DNA from: Scylla paramamosain
Lineage: Eukaryota > Arthropoda > Malacostraca > Decapoda > Portunidae
Length of the DNA stretch: 64,000 bases
Direction of reading: 5' to 3'
Assembly: GCF_035594125.1 (NCBI RefSeq)
Contig: NC_087163.1
Span: forward strand, 747,501-811,500
Shown here: piece by piece, positions 29,431 to 46,659 of the stretch
Layout: every line of letters begins with the position of its first letter
How positions within the stretch are numbered: the stretch's first letter is position 1
Notes under the pieces: model-generated
What the model was told of the DNA's origin: nothing
Database searches by the model: none
The model's input: the letters and a program-made list of their open reading frames with translations, nothing else
Position numbers and translations under genes: made by a program

Positions 29431-30298
29431 AAGGTGAGAGGAAACGAAGTAGGGGGCGGTTATGGGAGATGCCGCGTCAACACAGATTTTGTGATGTGTT
29501 CCTTTGTGTGTCTCGATGACGAAACCTAATCCCAACCCCAGCCACCCTCCCTCCCTCCCTCCTTCCTTCCGTATCTTCTCGTCCATGTCTCGAGGAATAA
29601 TCGTTGTATCTTCCCTTCAGAATGTCAAGCAATATTCTACCAGGGAGGGAGGGAGGGAGGGATGAGTGGCTGCTGCCTTCATGGCCGGGGTAAAGAACCA
29701 CGTGGCCCCAGCGGATTGTCAAGGGAAAGTCGGTGGATTTAGGCGTTTCTCTCCAACAAGACGCGACCTGCAGGTTTGCATTCTGGACCTGTAATATGAA
29801 ATGATTTGGGTTCTAATTAAGGACTACCTTCAGAGACCACTGGGATTCATTTTCAGGTTCTCTTGTCCCTAGAATCATGAACACGTCCTTGAAAACGCCA
29901 GCAACTTGCTGAGCTGTTAAAACAAATCGAGGTGAGATGAGAAATGTTTGGAATGCCATCCGTGACTGGTAACACTGCGGGGCTTTGTGCCTTAAGAGTT
30001 CATGACCTTGTTGTCGCGGCGCAAAATTTCGTCAATCAGTCAGTCACTTCCTCCATGAGATGTCGCGTTGAAAGTAAAAGAAATATGCAAACGTCCCTAT
30101 TCAACTGCCAGCAGTAAAGAGTTTGATGTTCAGTAATATTTGTGTACATGAGAAAATGACCTTTGTTTTCAAGTGAATAACTATTTTTTTTATTATTGTT
30201 ATTGTTTTATTAAGTTATCTATCTATTTATTATTAACTTATTTATTTTATCTATTTTCTTTTCTTTTTTTCGGCACACATGCTCGGTTTGAAAGTTAG

Positions 30299-30299
<1 letters not shown>

Positions 30300-30377
<78 letters not shown>
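30300..30377 (+). repeat. (CT)n microsatellite
   Basis: Followed by CTAT/TTAT arrays at 30465-30530 and 30705-30745. Confidence 0.96.
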
Positions 30378-30380
<3 letters not shown>

Positions 30381-30844
30381 ATTAACAGCCCCATTATAAT
30401 AAGTATATTAAATAATTTTGTTCATTCTATACCTGTCTTGCTAGTCTGTTTACCTACCTATCCTGTTTATCTATTTATTTATTTATCTGTCTATCTATCT
30501 ATCTATTTATCTATCTGTCTATCTATCTCTCTAAAGTTCTAAACTCTTGATAACTTAGATACAATGAAACGTCCAAAATCAACACTCCAGCTCAAGTTTC
30601 TTAATACACACGTTGGGCTCAACAATAAATCATTATCTTTTAGCAAATATATTAACAGTTTATTTACCTGTGTGTTTCGAAATTGTCTACTTATCCATCA
30701 ACCTATTTATCACCTTCCTATCTATCTATCTATATCTATCTATCTTTCTATTATTTTTATTTTCTGTCTATATATGTGCTTGCGTGTGTGCGTATGTGTG
30801 CGTGCGAGCGAGTATATTTTCTTATTTCTTTTCGTTCATCCCCA

Positions 30845-31040
30845 CTCGGTAGCGGTGCCGAGGCGGTGGGATTACCATGGGGTCAATTTTGCCTCCCTCG
30901 TGTTCAATTCTGTCAACGGTGCGCGACGTGACAGTGCACAGCGCGGCGCAGACCCGTCCGGCGGCACTCTCTGGGGGCCAAGATTTGCATGTTTGGCGGC
31001 CACACACGCGCCTCATCATGTCACACCCGCCACGGTTTGT
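30845..31040. promoter_or_regulatory. GC-rich unique block with octamer, candidate enhancer
   Basis: About 190 bp of complex, GC-rich, non-repetitive sequence in a repeat desert. Contains ATTTGCAT (30983-30990), the POU octamer, and TGACGT-like/GCGCGGCGC text. Open frames cross it but run into the adjacent (CT)n and show no family motif. The functional call is speculative. Confidence 0.2.
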
Positions 31041-31057
31041 TTCCTCGCAGACTTATT

Positions 31058-31059
<2 letters not shown>

Positions 31060-31143
<84 letters not shown>
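31060..31143 (+). repeat. (CT)n microsatellite
   Basis: Pure tract just after the GC-rich block at 30850-31040. Confidence 0.97.
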
Positions 31144-31148
<5 letters not shown>

Positions 31149-31567
31149 TTTTTTCCCCTTAAGACAAATGAGAGAAACCTTGTTATTTTGCAATCTACGT
31201 ATTTCATCCTTATTAATCTTCTTGTCTTGTATCTTATTCACCTCTTTTTTTTTTATTACCCCTTCCCTTAGTAAATGTATAGTAATGGTAACAACAATAA
31301 CAACAAGACACTGAACGTTCTCCTTCCAACCAACGATTATCTTTCCTCGTCTGTTTCAAACGTTCCCACGTTCCCACACTCTTGAAATCTCTCCCTGCTA
31401 GTGTAATTGCTGCCTTTCCCTCACCATTGCTATACTGCGGCTCCGTGTGTCCTTCAGAAGCACGTCTCTATGGGTGGGTCATCTACACAGTTTTTGTTGG
31501 CAGATTATTTAGGTTCGCAAGAGAGTTTTCATGATTCTGGTGATAGTTCAGCAAAGATTATGTATCA

Positions 31568-31640
31568 TGAGTAGAAAAACGCTCATTGCAAGACGACTTA
31601 TCATCTCTGTGGTCTTTGAAAATAGTCCTGATGAGGGGAT
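31568..31640 (-). repeat. Dispersed repeat family A copy, inverted
   Basis: The reverse complement reads CTATTTTCAAAGACCACAGA then GATGATAAGTCG, the family A core. Confidence 0.55.
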
Positions 31641-32199
31641 ATTTAGGAATATGGGTATTATTATCATTAGTTTCCATTCCCTACCATTCTCTTCATCCCT
31701 TCTGCTGGTCACTAGAGGCTTTTGAAAGTACTTGAGGCGCGGTAGAGAAGTGTTCCGGAATATGATCCCTAGACGTGAGGCTGAGCTGAGGTGAAGTTGA
31801 ACTATGCATGACGAGAACTGAATGGTCATACAAAGTAATAAGTGTTATGAAGGCAGACCATTGCAGTGTTTGTGTGTATGTGTATGTTACTGTTTCACCT
31901 TGATTTTATGTACAGTGCTTTGCGTACAAACGAAGTGATCGCTCTCCTTGTTGCAAGAGTTTAGCATCAACACTCCTGTTTCAGTCACTTCCCTCCCACC
32001 TTGTTGTTCCATCTCACTCATCAGTCACTTCCCTTCTGCTTCATTACTTCAATCGCCTCTCCCACTCACCTTATCACGCCGGGTGATGTCGATTGGTGTT
32101 GTCCCCGCCTCCCTGTGTGTGGAAAGGCGTTGGGTTAAGCCACCCGACAGAGGTCACATTGTTGGTGAGGTGTGTGCCGGTGTAGCAGTAAGGATGTCT

Positions 32200-32240
32200 T
32201 TGTGGAGGAGAAGGAGGGGGAGGAGGAAGAGGAGGAGGAG

Positions 32241-32272
<32 letters not shown>

Positions 32273-32840
32273 AAAGGAAGAGGAAGAGGAGGTGCAATGG
32301 AGGAAGGGGAGCAAGAGCCAGCAGGTGGCTAGTTCCTCAGTAGGATGAGGATGCGGAGGCGCGGCGCCAGGCGGGAGCGACCAACGCTGAGGGTCCCGCG
32401 GGCCAGACTGTTATCACCACCACCACCACCACCACCACCACCCTTGTCACTACTCCTCGTCCCGCGCAGGCAGCCTCCCTCGGCCACGGGTGACGCGCTT
32501 CTGGCCGCACCATCCCCACCTGCATACTGCCTACAGGTTAGAAGGTGCCTTGGCGGGGCAGGGAGAGGCGAGGGAGACGCTGACCGGTGACTGTGCCGAG
32601 TGGAGCAAATGACTCCCGTTGTGACTGTTGTGATAATGATAATGAGGAAGAGGAGGAGGAGGAGGAGGAGGAGGAGGATGGTGATGTTGATGATGAGGAC
32701 GACAGCGATGCATACTTACCTTCATTCCAATACTGCATGAATTAGTACTTTACGAAGAGTGTGATATTTTCTCATAGTTTTGAGGAAGGCTGGCTGAAAA
32801 ATAAATATCAATAAATAATATATAAATTAATAAATACATT

Positions 32841-32880
<40 letters not shown>
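32200..32880 (+). repeat. Cluster of (GAG)n, (CAC)n, (GAG)n and (CAA)n
   Basis: GAG 32202-32292, CAC 32414-32442, GAG 32645-32680, CAA 32838-32880. Confidence 0.93.
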
Positions 32881-32883
<3 letters not shown>

Positions 32884-33554
32884 ATAACGCTTAATTGTTG
32901 TCCCTGAACTTTAAGCAGAAGATGGTTCCGGTGTGGCTGGCCAAGTCTGCTTAGGAAAAATGTTGATATTTCTTCCTTGAAACAGTCCATGGTGCTGGGA
33001 GACGTGAAAACAGAGGCGTACAGAGAGTTTCAGATTTTACTAAAAAATGATGACATCGCACTACCTGACAGCAGCAACAGTAATCAACACACCAGCCTCT
33101 ACTGTATCATCTCGAGGGCGCCGTGGCTGAGGGAAGGAAGGAGGGACGTTGAAAGGGTTGTTACCAGTGACACTGTTGCGGCATATAAATAACCAATTAA
33201 TTATCACTGGCAAGGACCTAAAGTTCCTTCAGTCCCACTCGCCCACTTCTTTAGACCAAGAAACGTACTGGCTCTATGGCATCCTAGTTCTAGACACACC
33301 ACAGCTGCGTACTGACAGAAACTTGTGAGAGATAGAGGTGCACACACCGATAGGACAGGAAACCAGTGCATGCGTCATTTGGTGAATAATGAGCACAAAT
33401 CTGCAGCTCACGAAAGCGCGCAATCTTAAACGTTTTCACATCTATCTTAACTACTTTTAACAAGTTCAAGTAGAACCTTTGAGGTTTTCAAGAGTGTTTT
33501 CTTGATTCTAGAAATACTTCAACGAGGATTCTACACTGTTAATAGCATTCTCTA

Positions 33555-33786
33555 GCTTTCATCCCTTTTACTAGTAAACTCTGGAACTTACTTCCTGCGT
33601 CTGTATTTCTCCCTGCCTATGACTTGAATTCTTTCAAGAGGGACGTCTCAAGACACTTCTCAAATTTTAAATAATCTTTTTAGTATATTCCTTAGGGGAC
33701 AGCACTGTCGGTGGGCTATTTTTTTTTTTTTTCTGTTGTAGGCCGTTGTCAAAGCCCTTCTTACAAAAATAAGACAAAAAAAAATA
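33555..33786 (+). mobile_element. Older 3' fragment of the same LINE
   Basis: Matches the last 200 bases of the copy at 52110-52340 (for example TATGACTTGAATTCTTTCAA) but is more diverged, with an expanded T-run at 33719-33732 and a decayed A-tail. Confidence 0.8.
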
Positions 33787-33835
33787 ATTAATCACCACTG
33801 TAGCCTTTCAAAACAGTCCTAATGATAGCCCAGGG
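33786..33835 (-). repeat. Dispersed repeat family A fragment, inverted
   Basis: The reverse complement reads GGACTGTTTTGAAAGGCTAC then AGTGGTGATTA. It lies next to the old LINE tail at 33.78 kb. Confidence 0.5.
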
Positions 33836-34442
33836 TGTTTAAAGGTAGGCTTAGACGCGCACAAGAGACCGTGGCCGCGACCCAAGTACCTGTCATTGAT
33901 TTAGTAGTGAAACACGTTACAAATGAGCATATCCCGCGGGCACACTTCGTGGCTACTCTAACATAAAAAAAATAAAAAAAAGAAGAAGAATCCCTCTGGA
34001 CACATTTTTCAAGCGACGTCACACAACGCGAATTCGGCGACGGCAATAAAAAACGTGAATTAAATGAGTTGAACTCGAGCGAGGGACGTGCGTGGCTCAT
34101 AGTCAAATCATTATATGGCGCTGCTACGGTCTAATAACTCTAATTATGCTCGACACTTTAAGAAAAGTGTTCATATTTATCCGACGGTAGCTAAAAATAC
34201 ATAAGTGAATAAATAAATAAAAACCTGGTGTAATCTTGTGTCTTCATGCAGACAGACTAAAATCCTATGGCTTGAAACTAATGTCCTCAATACTTTTTTT
34301 TTTTCCATTTCTCCTTCTGCTCAACCTCCTCCTCTTATCATCTTTATCTGTCTGACTGTCTATATTAATTCGAGTATTATGGTTTGTTTATCTGGTTACA
34401 TAATTTGCTGATTTGCTTTTCATTGATACTTATGAAGGTACA

Positions 34443-35065
<623 letters not shown>

Positions 35066-35603
35066 ACCTATCTATATATCTATCTGTTCATCTACATACC
35101 TATATCTCCCCATTTATCTATCTGCATTTGTATGTTTTCCTGTATGTCTATCTGCCTGTCTCTCCATCTATCTATGCATCACTTTATCTATCTGTCTGTC
35201 TAACTCTCAATCATTTTACCATACAATATCTATCTGCCTCCCTCCATATCACCTACCTATCTCTCTCTCCACACTGCGAGAATCTTCTGTAACACATTAT
35301 TACATCTAGGTCTTCGCTTCACACCACAAGCTCAAATAGGCGGCGGCGGGCGGCGTGGCAGACCGTGGCTGGCTTCCTTACCTTTCCTCGCCATGTTATT
35401 AAGACTTGAGCTTCCTTTTGACCTCACGCGGGCGACAGGGTGGTGGGGAGTGTGTCAGGAGGCGGAGTGAGGCGCAAAGAACGAGGAGGCTGGGAAGAGG
35501 ATGGGAGGGTAAGTGAAAGAAGATATAAGCGGTCCTCAGAGGCAGCCAGGTGAGTTTAGGTGGGTGAGGGACTGGCTGAGTGGAGGGAGATGGTGAGGGA
35601 TTA

Positions 35604-35604
<1 letters not shown>

Positions 35605-35635
<31 letters not shown>

Positions 35636-35705
35636 AGACTGACAAGCGGGAGAAATAGATAACAGACAAAAATAGACACAGACTAAATAACAGAGACTTG
35701 GAAGA

Positions 35706-35738
<33 letters not shown>

Positions 35739-36153
35739 TAATAAGGAGACACACAGATAGTGAACAAATGAACACACAAACATTCGTACAGACAGATACT
35801 GACATATGAACAAATCAAACAAACTGGAGTAGACGGAAAGAAGAGCACAAAATACGCATACATATATACAGACAGACAGACGGATAGATAGACTTATAAA
35901 TAGAAAGACAGGTAGGCAGACATCAAGACAAGCAGTTACAAGAACACACAGATAGACAGACGGATAGATAGGTAAACGGAGGCGAGTATTGGGGAGGGGG
36001 GTGAGGGAGAGGGGAGGAGGAGGAGGGAGAGGGGCCAGGCGAGGCGGGGGAGAGGGGAGGAGGGTGGGTGGCGATGATGGAGGTGTCCCAGCCAGCTGAC
36101 AGGAAACTAAGTCACCATCACAGATTATCTCACTCTTATCTTTTCCCGCGGTG

Positions 36154-36233
<80 letters not shown>

Positions 36234-36275
36234 CATAGCAACTTTAGTACATTACTGCTGCTTCTACTTCTACTG

Positions 36276-36348
<73 letters not shown>

Positions 36349-36380
36349 CGATAATAATAATAATGATGATAATAATAGTG

Positions 36381-36437
<57 letters not shown>

Positions 36438-36473
36438 CTATAGCTACGCTTTTCATTAACTGCCAGTATTTCT

Positions 36474-36558
<85 letters not shown>

Positions 36559-36560
36559 CC
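35605..36560 (+). repeat. Cluster of (GA)n, (CAGA)n, (TAC)n, (AAT)n and (CAA)n
   Basis: GA 35605-35627, CAGA 35710-35740, GA 36156-36231, TAC 36270-36348, AAT 36353-36435, CAA 36476-36560. Confidence 0.95.
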
Positions 36561-36695
36561 ACAAAAGACATTTCAGCTTTACACTTTTCAAGATTTCAAG
36601 ACCCATGCTGCTGCCAACCACTGGTGCTAATACTCCTACTAATGCGGAGTTCGGAATCACTGAAATCGCTCTCAAGGGTCAAACCGCGCGCGCGC

Positions 36696-36698
<3 letters not shown>

Positions 36699-36751
<53 letters not shown>

Positions 36752-37018
36752 AAAAAGTTCATTTATTTACATATATATATACATTTATTTAGCTTTTTTG
36801 TTTTTATTTACTAGGTCATTTATGGGGAGAATATTCTCCTTGCATGCAAAGAATGCAGGTAATGGGTAACTTTTTTCCCCTTTTCATGATAAAATTCCTT
36901 ATTTTAAGCGATGGACGGAACAATGCAACGACCCGCGCTTATAAAAGGCATTCCTCCTCCTCCTCCTCTTCTTCTTTTTCTTCTCCGTCTTCTTTTCCGT
37001 TTTCTTCTTCTTCCTCTT

Positions 37019-37058
<40 letters not shown>

Positions 37059-37060
37059 GC

Positions 37061-37115
<55 letters not shown>

Positions 37116-37193
37116 TTGTTGTTGCTGCTGCTGTTGCTATTATTATCACTGCTACTACTACTACTACTACTACTACTACGACTACTACTGCTA

Positions 37194-37231
<38 letters not shown>

Positions 37232-37260
37232 ACTGCTACTGCTACTGCTACTGCTACTGT
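36699..37260 (+). repeat. (GT)n and a chain of trinucleotide tracts
   Basis: GT 36699-36748, TTA 37022-37058, TAG 37063-37115, CTA 37150-37190, CTG 37196-37230, CTGCTA to 37260. Confidence 0.94.
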
Positions 37261-37434
37261 TACTCCATCACCACCACCACTTCTGTCAAGATAGGGCCTG
37301 GGAACACGGTGGCAAGGAAGTGTGAGGAAAGCGGACATATGGGAACTCTCTTCCTTGATACCGTCAGCCTGAAGATCAGTAACGAGGAAATTCGTCGCTG
37401 TGCTCCTTCTTATTACGTATTTCATAATTTCTTG

Positions 37435-37438
<4 letters not shown>

Positions 37439-37527
<89 letters not shown>

Positions 37528-37703
37528 GTTCAGTTCTTGCCAGCTGATCAGTGGTTGTAACGAAACATTGCGTCACAGCCACGCCTGTTTTTCGTTTTTT
37601 TTGTTTTTTTTTTTTTGGGGGGGGCGTTGCTGCTGCTGTTACTACTACTACTACTACTACTACCAATACTACTACTACTACTGATAATAATAATAATAAT
37701 AAC

Positions 37704-37753
<50 letters not shown>
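37439..37753 (+). repeat. (CT)n, (TAC)n and (AAT)n
   Basis: CT 37439-37525, TAC 37640-37682, AAT 37684-37753. Confidence 0.95.
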
Positions 37754-37754
<1 letters not shown>

Positions 37755-38233
37755 CGTGCTCAACTTCTTAGCTGTATGTTTTGTTTTTTGTTTTGTTTTT
37801 TGTCTTTTCTCCATCCTCACTTCATCCTTTTCCTCCTTCGCCTTGGAACGTTTTCTCTCCTACCTTCTCTTTCCTTCCCAACTTCCCTCCCTTTCCTGCC
37901 TTCATTCCTCCTCTCCCTAACCTTTCCTTCATCCCTCCTTCCCTTCCTAACCTTCCTCCATCCCTCCTTCCCTCCCTGACCTCCCTCCTTCTCTCGCTAC
38001 CTGACCTCTCTCCCTCCCCACCTTCCCAGCACGGCACAACTTTGTCCTTCTCGTTACACAAGTTGGTAACTCCAGCGATCAGCCCTATCACAGAGCCGCG
38101 CCCCAGCCTCGTCCTGCCCTGAGCCACCAACAGAGGGATGGGCGGGGAGGATGTGTGCGCGCGTGTGTGTATGGCGATGTGTGTGATGTCGATGAAAGTG
38201 AAGGGAGATTGTGATAGGTAAATATATGATATG

Positions 38234-38356
<123 letters not shown>

Positions 38357-38655
38357 ATTAACGTCAGAGTTTGTCTTCCTCTGCTTATCTGGTCCTCTTC
38401 CTTTCGTTTCGTTCTCCTGTTCATGTCTCCTCTTCCTCCTCCTGAGGCTCTTGGTCGCCCTGCCGCCCCCTGGAGTCCCTACTGAATGCACAGTTATATA
38501 GGTCCATCAGGCAGGCCGGTGCTCTCCTCACCTGAAGGCCTGAAGAAAGGTGTGTGCGGGGGAGCGCCAGGAGGACAGGAGGGCAAGAGGGTGGGGTAGC
38601 TTAGAGGAGTGATGCTACTGGGACAAGCTGAGGCTTTCTTGTAGTTGTATTGGCA

Positions 38656-38664
38656 GTGGTAGTG

Positions 38665-38745
<81 letters not shown>

Positions 38746-38830
38746 ATGGTTGTGGCGGTGGTGGTTGTGGCAGTGGTGGTGGTGGTAATAATAGTTGTTG
38801 TTGTGGTGGTGGTGATGGATGTAGTAGTAG
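38656..38830 (+). repeat. (AGT)n/(GGT)n tract
   Basis: AGT to about 38745, then GGT/GTT-rich text. Confidence 0.93.
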
Positions 38831-39215
38831 TGTAATTTGGAAGGTGGTGGATGTAGTAGTAGCGGTTATTGTTTCCGTTATAGGTGTAGTAGTAGTAATT
38901 GTTGTTCTAGTTGTAATTGTCTTTGTTTGTTTTAAGAGGACAATCGATGTGAACCAAACTCTGCGTGCACCTCGGTATCTTTGTTGTTTGTTTGGGAACA
39001 CACACATTAACATCTACCTCTACTTGATTCTGGCAACGCAAGGGTTTCATGAAGGCAGAATGTGTTAGCAGGATATCAGTTTCTGTGATGACATCTACAC
39101 CAAACATGTCCTTATTGGGTGTTTCTAGGATATCAGTCTCCCTCATTTTCTAATGTTTTATCATGTTTTCTGATGTTCTTGTAGGATGATAGGTGAAAAG
39201 AGGTAGTTGTTTCAT

Positions 39216-39275
39216 ACAGGCACTGCCACATGTAGGCCTGATGGCTTCTTGCAGCTTCCCTTATTTTTTTTTATG
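39216..39275 (-). repeat. Dispersed repeat family B copy
   Basis: The reverse complement reads ATAAGGGAAGCTGCAAGAAG then CCATCAGGCCTACATGTGGC, the family B head. Confidence 0.7.
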
Positions 39276-40606
39276 TTTTTGTGGTGACAAAATTTACAAC
39301 AAACATGTTCTTATTGGAAGCATCCCTCGTTATTCAGAACAAAATATAAAGCCTAAGTGAAATGAGATTACCTAATCAGCGTTTTTCAGTTCAGCAGTTT
39401 TATCAAAGATAAATAATTCAGTGCTTCCATTATTTTTTTCATATTGTATACAAGGAAAAATCCTTATCGGTTACTGTTTTGGCATCAGTCTAGTGCTGGT
39501 GGAGGAACATTCTACTTACCTCACTTACGTCATGTTCCGTTGAGCCATTTTCCTCGAATTCTGTTGGGAACTGAATTTCCGGGATAATGTGAGATAAAGA
39601 CGAAAAGCGACAGGATGTATAGCAGGTGATAGGGGAGAGGGTATGAATTCCCATTACTCCTCCTACTCCTCCTCCTCTTCCTTTTCCTCCCGGCATGGCA
39701 CATTAACCCGTCAGGGCAAGTGAGGGCCGCGTCACGGGACGTCCTGATCTCTAATGAACTTCCAGGTGAGTTAAGGACGAGGAGTTTAAGGCGTCTCGAG
39801 AAGCTGCGGCTCAAGGAGACCAAGAGGAGAGGAGTGAGGAAGAAAAATAGGGAGGGTAGAAAGGGACACAGATGATAGGGGAAATTAACGAGTAAAGAAG
39901 TGAAGGAGGAGGAGGAGGAGGAGGAGGAGGAGGGTAAAATTGCTAAATAAATCTAGGAGAAAGAATGATAGGAGAAAATTCAAGAAAATCAATTGCATTT
40001 AACAAGCAAACTACAAACAGACCTTTAGGTCTATGTAAGCGTGTTTAGAAGCTAATTTAAATTAACAACCGGATGAAGGAATAAGGTAGTAAAGCAAAAA
40101 AACTTTTTCATCACCATCACCTCCTATTTTCATGTACATGGAAACAGTTGGGAAAAGGACCATGCGCTGTGGAAAAGTCCGGTTTTCACTGGAAAGGATG
40201 AAAGGAGCCAAATTCACCTCATGGTGAACTCTGTTTTGACAATCTGGAAGAGTGAACATATTGAAGAGTAAAAGTGAAAAAAATAAATAAAAATAAATAG
40301 AATAGATTAAAAATTAAAGTATGCAAAAACCATGTCATACTGCAACATACCATAGTGACTGAATATGATTAAGATGTGGATATGTTGGCAGCCTGTGCTA
40401 CACTTGAGAAGATGGTCATAAAATGCAAAGAACTTATAATCTAATGTGTATCTATTCAGACAAGAAGGTATTTTGTTGAGTTTATCGGTTTTATTTATGA
40501 AAGTTTCGAGTGAATTGTTTGTTCACGGCTAGTGAAGGTAGTTTATTTGTTCACGAGCAGGAGGAGGAGCAGGAGTGCAGTGATCATGGAAAAGAAATAG
40601 AAATGA

Positions 40607-40611
<5 letters not shown>

Positions 40612-40661
<50 letters not shown>
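40612..40661 (+). repeat. (GA)n microsatellite
   Basis: Pure tract of about 25 units. Confidence 0.97.
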
Positions 40662-40662
<1 letters not shown>

Positions 40663-41059
40663 CTAGAAATACTCCTCTCCTATCATGTTCGTCTCTTAAC
40701 AACAGGAATGTGTCTTATTTTTCATTGATGATTGTTTTGAAAGGCTGCTTACATACATCTCGTTTGTTGTGTCTGTATACTTCACATAATACGAAATATT
40801 CAACAATCTTGTTTCTTCTGGTGTCGCATTAACACATGTCTATTTTCTGTCACCTTCCATACTGTTAAGAAATTTGCCGGCAAATTCATCATAACAACCA
40901 TCACGCTGCCAAACGTACGATGATAACATCTAAATACATATATTTTCTATTCCTAATCATCTTCTGTAGAAAGCAGTAACGTACATACAGTCAACTATAG
41001 TTATGTATCATTGTACCGTGTAGTCAGTGTGGATAGAAGGGAAAGTGGAGGGTATGACA

Positions 41060-41265
41060 GCCAGGCAAGCACACACACCTGTTGCGGGGCACACGTGGGG
41101 CAGCCACAAGGTGACACGTGGACGGCCGCGCTCAGCTGATCGCAGGCGCCACACAGCTGCTGCTCCCTCCACACCCATACACTGCCTACCTCCACCACCC
41201 TTGCCTCACCGGACTGCCCTCTGGTCACACCTTGCTGCTGCTCCCCACACCTTGACGCAGGTAAC
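41060..41265 (+). promoter_or_regulatory. Candidate promoter / 5'UTR exon of canopy gene
   Basis: A locally GC-rich island in an AT-rich setting, ending in GACGCAG|GTAACC, a usable donor that could pair with the acceptor at 41963 just before the canopy ATG. Contains CACGTG E-box-like and GGCCGCG text. No TATA box or initiator is clear. Placement is inference. Confidence 0.3.
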
Positions 41266-41974
41266 CATGACCTCGTAGCTCTCACTTAACGTTGCATCAC
41301 CATCCACCAACATTCAGTACAGGTTGCGTCAAAACGTTTCCCCAGCTTCCACCCCTCGTGAAGCGCCACTCATGTGATTGCTTCCTCTGTGAGTCACCTC
41401 ATAGACATATTATGGGTCGGCTCGTATGAACCGCATTCTTAAATGTTCCATCTCTTCACCACGTCCACTTTCAAGAGGCTTTAGTAGAAGCCAGTGGGTT
41501 TTACGAGGATGTTTATCAGTTTAACAGTTGTATTCTAATAAAAAAAAAAAAAGATAATTTGTACTGTTATCTCTGTAGCCCCAGAAGGTAAGTCTTACCA
41601 ATAACGGCACCTTATCATGTTGCTGCCCCTCTTCAGGACAAGGAAGCTTTGGGGCACTAGTGTTGATGTGTAGTCCTCGTCTGGCTGGGAATCTGCTGAG
41701 AAAGCAAGGTTTTATGGTGGAGGAGGCCAAACTAGGCCAAATTTGGGTTATTTCTAAAATCTAATGACAAAGATACCACTTTTGAGAAAAATCCTTAAAA
41801 ACTCAACAAGCAGAATATCTGCTTCCCACATCCCCCACTATGTTATCCTAATCTTTTGAAGTCATGGGAGGTCTCTATCCTCCACATTCCCCACTATGCT
41901 CTCTCAACCTGTAAAATTGCAGTTTAGCACAATACATCCTATCTTCTTTTCTTTTCCTCCTCAGGAACAAAAAG

Positions 41975-44523
<2,549 letters not shown>

Positions 44524-44830
44524 TGCAAGAAAACATGCAGGTACTATTTATATTTTGTTCTTGTTCATGTTGTAGTTTGGTTTTGTATGCAGTTGCATGA
44601 TGACAGCAATAACTTTGTAGAATTTGTTATCTCTTATAAAATGACCAAGTAACAACTTAGTAGAATATGATGTGGTATCCAGTAGCCAGAATGTTGTGGT
44701 GGGCATGGGGAAGGTCAACATGGTGACTGGACCCTTGTAGTCTTCTCCTATACATGAAACAACCAGTTAGTGACATCCAAAAATATACTTACATATGAAC
44801 TTGGAATGTACTTATTCCTGGTGAGAAAAA

Positions 44831-44836
44831 AATAAA
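44831..44836 (+). terminator. Candidate polyadenylation signal of canopy gene
   Basis: First AATAAA after the canopy stop codon, about 310 bp downstream, in an A-rich context. It would give a 3'UTR of roughly 0.3 kb. Confidence 0.45.
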
Positions 44837-44944
44837 TAGAATGTACCATGAAAAGTAGCATCTAGAATTATCAAAACTTTGGCCTCCCTTGATATCAGAC
44901 AACCCTGAGAATGTTGGGGTGTGCGTGCATGTGTGTGTGCATAC

Positions 44945-44979
<35 letters not shown>

Positions 44980-45028
44980 CATGCGTGCATGCGTGCGTGC
45001 GTGCGTGCGTGTGTGTGTGTGTGTGTGC
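44945..45028 (+). repeat. (GT)n with (GTGC)n
   Basis: TG tract interrupted by a GTGCATGC/GTGC block. Confidence 0.93.
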
Positions 45029-45172
45029 CTTTCTTCAACTCATTCAGTTTTAATATTTCAACATGGGAAGTTTCATTTCCTAACATGATTTAGTCTCTTA
45101 ACTTGAGTTCCTATCCCATCTTTCCCTATCAATACTTCTCCTTTCCTCTTTTTGTTGTTCCCATTATTGTTT

Positions 45173-45315
<143 letters not shown>

Positions 45316-46659
45316 CAGTCTGATTCTTCCTCATGTGACAGCTTTTTAAGACTTGGAGTTGGCAGTTGCTGTTTTTGTCTGTGTATATCAGCCTGACAGA
45401 TACTCATAGCACTGACAAATCAACATGCCTTATTGTACTTTAAGAAAGAAATGTACATGTGTTTCTCTTATGGTGATTTTTGCAAAACTTTAGCCACCTC
45501 TCACTCTTCAGCTCCTTTCTTTTTCTCTTTTGTAATTATCAGTTAGTGTATCCAGCTGATGCCCTCCTGAAAACTGGGTAATGTAGGTTGGGCATACACA
45601 CAAGGAGCACAGATATGGAAGAGGGTTTCCCCAGTCCCCTTACTCCATCCCTTTCAGTCACTTTGTGTGATGGTGCTGGGAATGTTGCCAGGCAGTGTTC
45701 TACTATTCTCAACTTTTCTTGCTCATGTCCATGTTGTTCAAGCTGCCTTTGCTGCATTTAGGATCTAACCATGATGGTATGTTGTTATTTACCTCTTTCT
45801 TGTGTTTTGCCTTTGTTTCTTAGTCATCTTGTCACCTTTAGAAGCTTTTCATTTCTTTATTTTGTTTTCCAGTGTCTGTTTTTTTTCAGGTTTTCCATTT
45901 CCTTTCTTGAGATCTTTTGCTTCATGCTTCTGGGTGCTTCAGGGTTCTGCCTAACCAACATTGCTCTCCATCCAACATCTGGTACAGTTTTTTTTTTTTT
46001 CCCACTTTTATCCCTGCAAAAAAAAAAAATCCTTATGAACTTTTACTTCTTCACTTCTACATCCCTCATAATCTTATCTCATTATTCTAGGTCAGACTCA
46101 GGCAGCCCTCCTATCTTCATCCTGCAACTCAGCATTCATATACTACACGACAGTTGCTCTACAGTTCATTTCCACAATTGCACAATATTCATCACTTGAG
46201 AACATCCATGCAGTTTGGCAGCATGTGGGTTTCACTCACAAAGTTTAGGTTTTCTTACTGATCCAGAGGAAAGATTACATGGAATAATGTAATTTTGTAA
46301 TAAAATGACACATTACAAGCTTGACTCAGTCTCTTGAAAATACAAATAAGTAAATACACAACTTTCTTCTCCTACTGGAGAACTTGTTGAACTCACTTGT
46401 GAAGTGGAACAGTAAAACACGAAGTGTACAGAATGTTCAGAATTGCCATGGACAAAATGGATGAGGAGTAAGACAAGTTTGGTATTGATTTATGGATCAC
46501 ATCTTCAGTCTTTGGATAATGACAAAGAAGATTAAAAACACTGACAAAATAAGAGGAATATGTGTTTCATTCATGGATCTTGGGAATCTGTGCCACAGCT
46601 AAGAAAAGGTGAGCACTTCTTTTTAGAATCCTGTGATTGCTGAGATAACCTCACAATAA

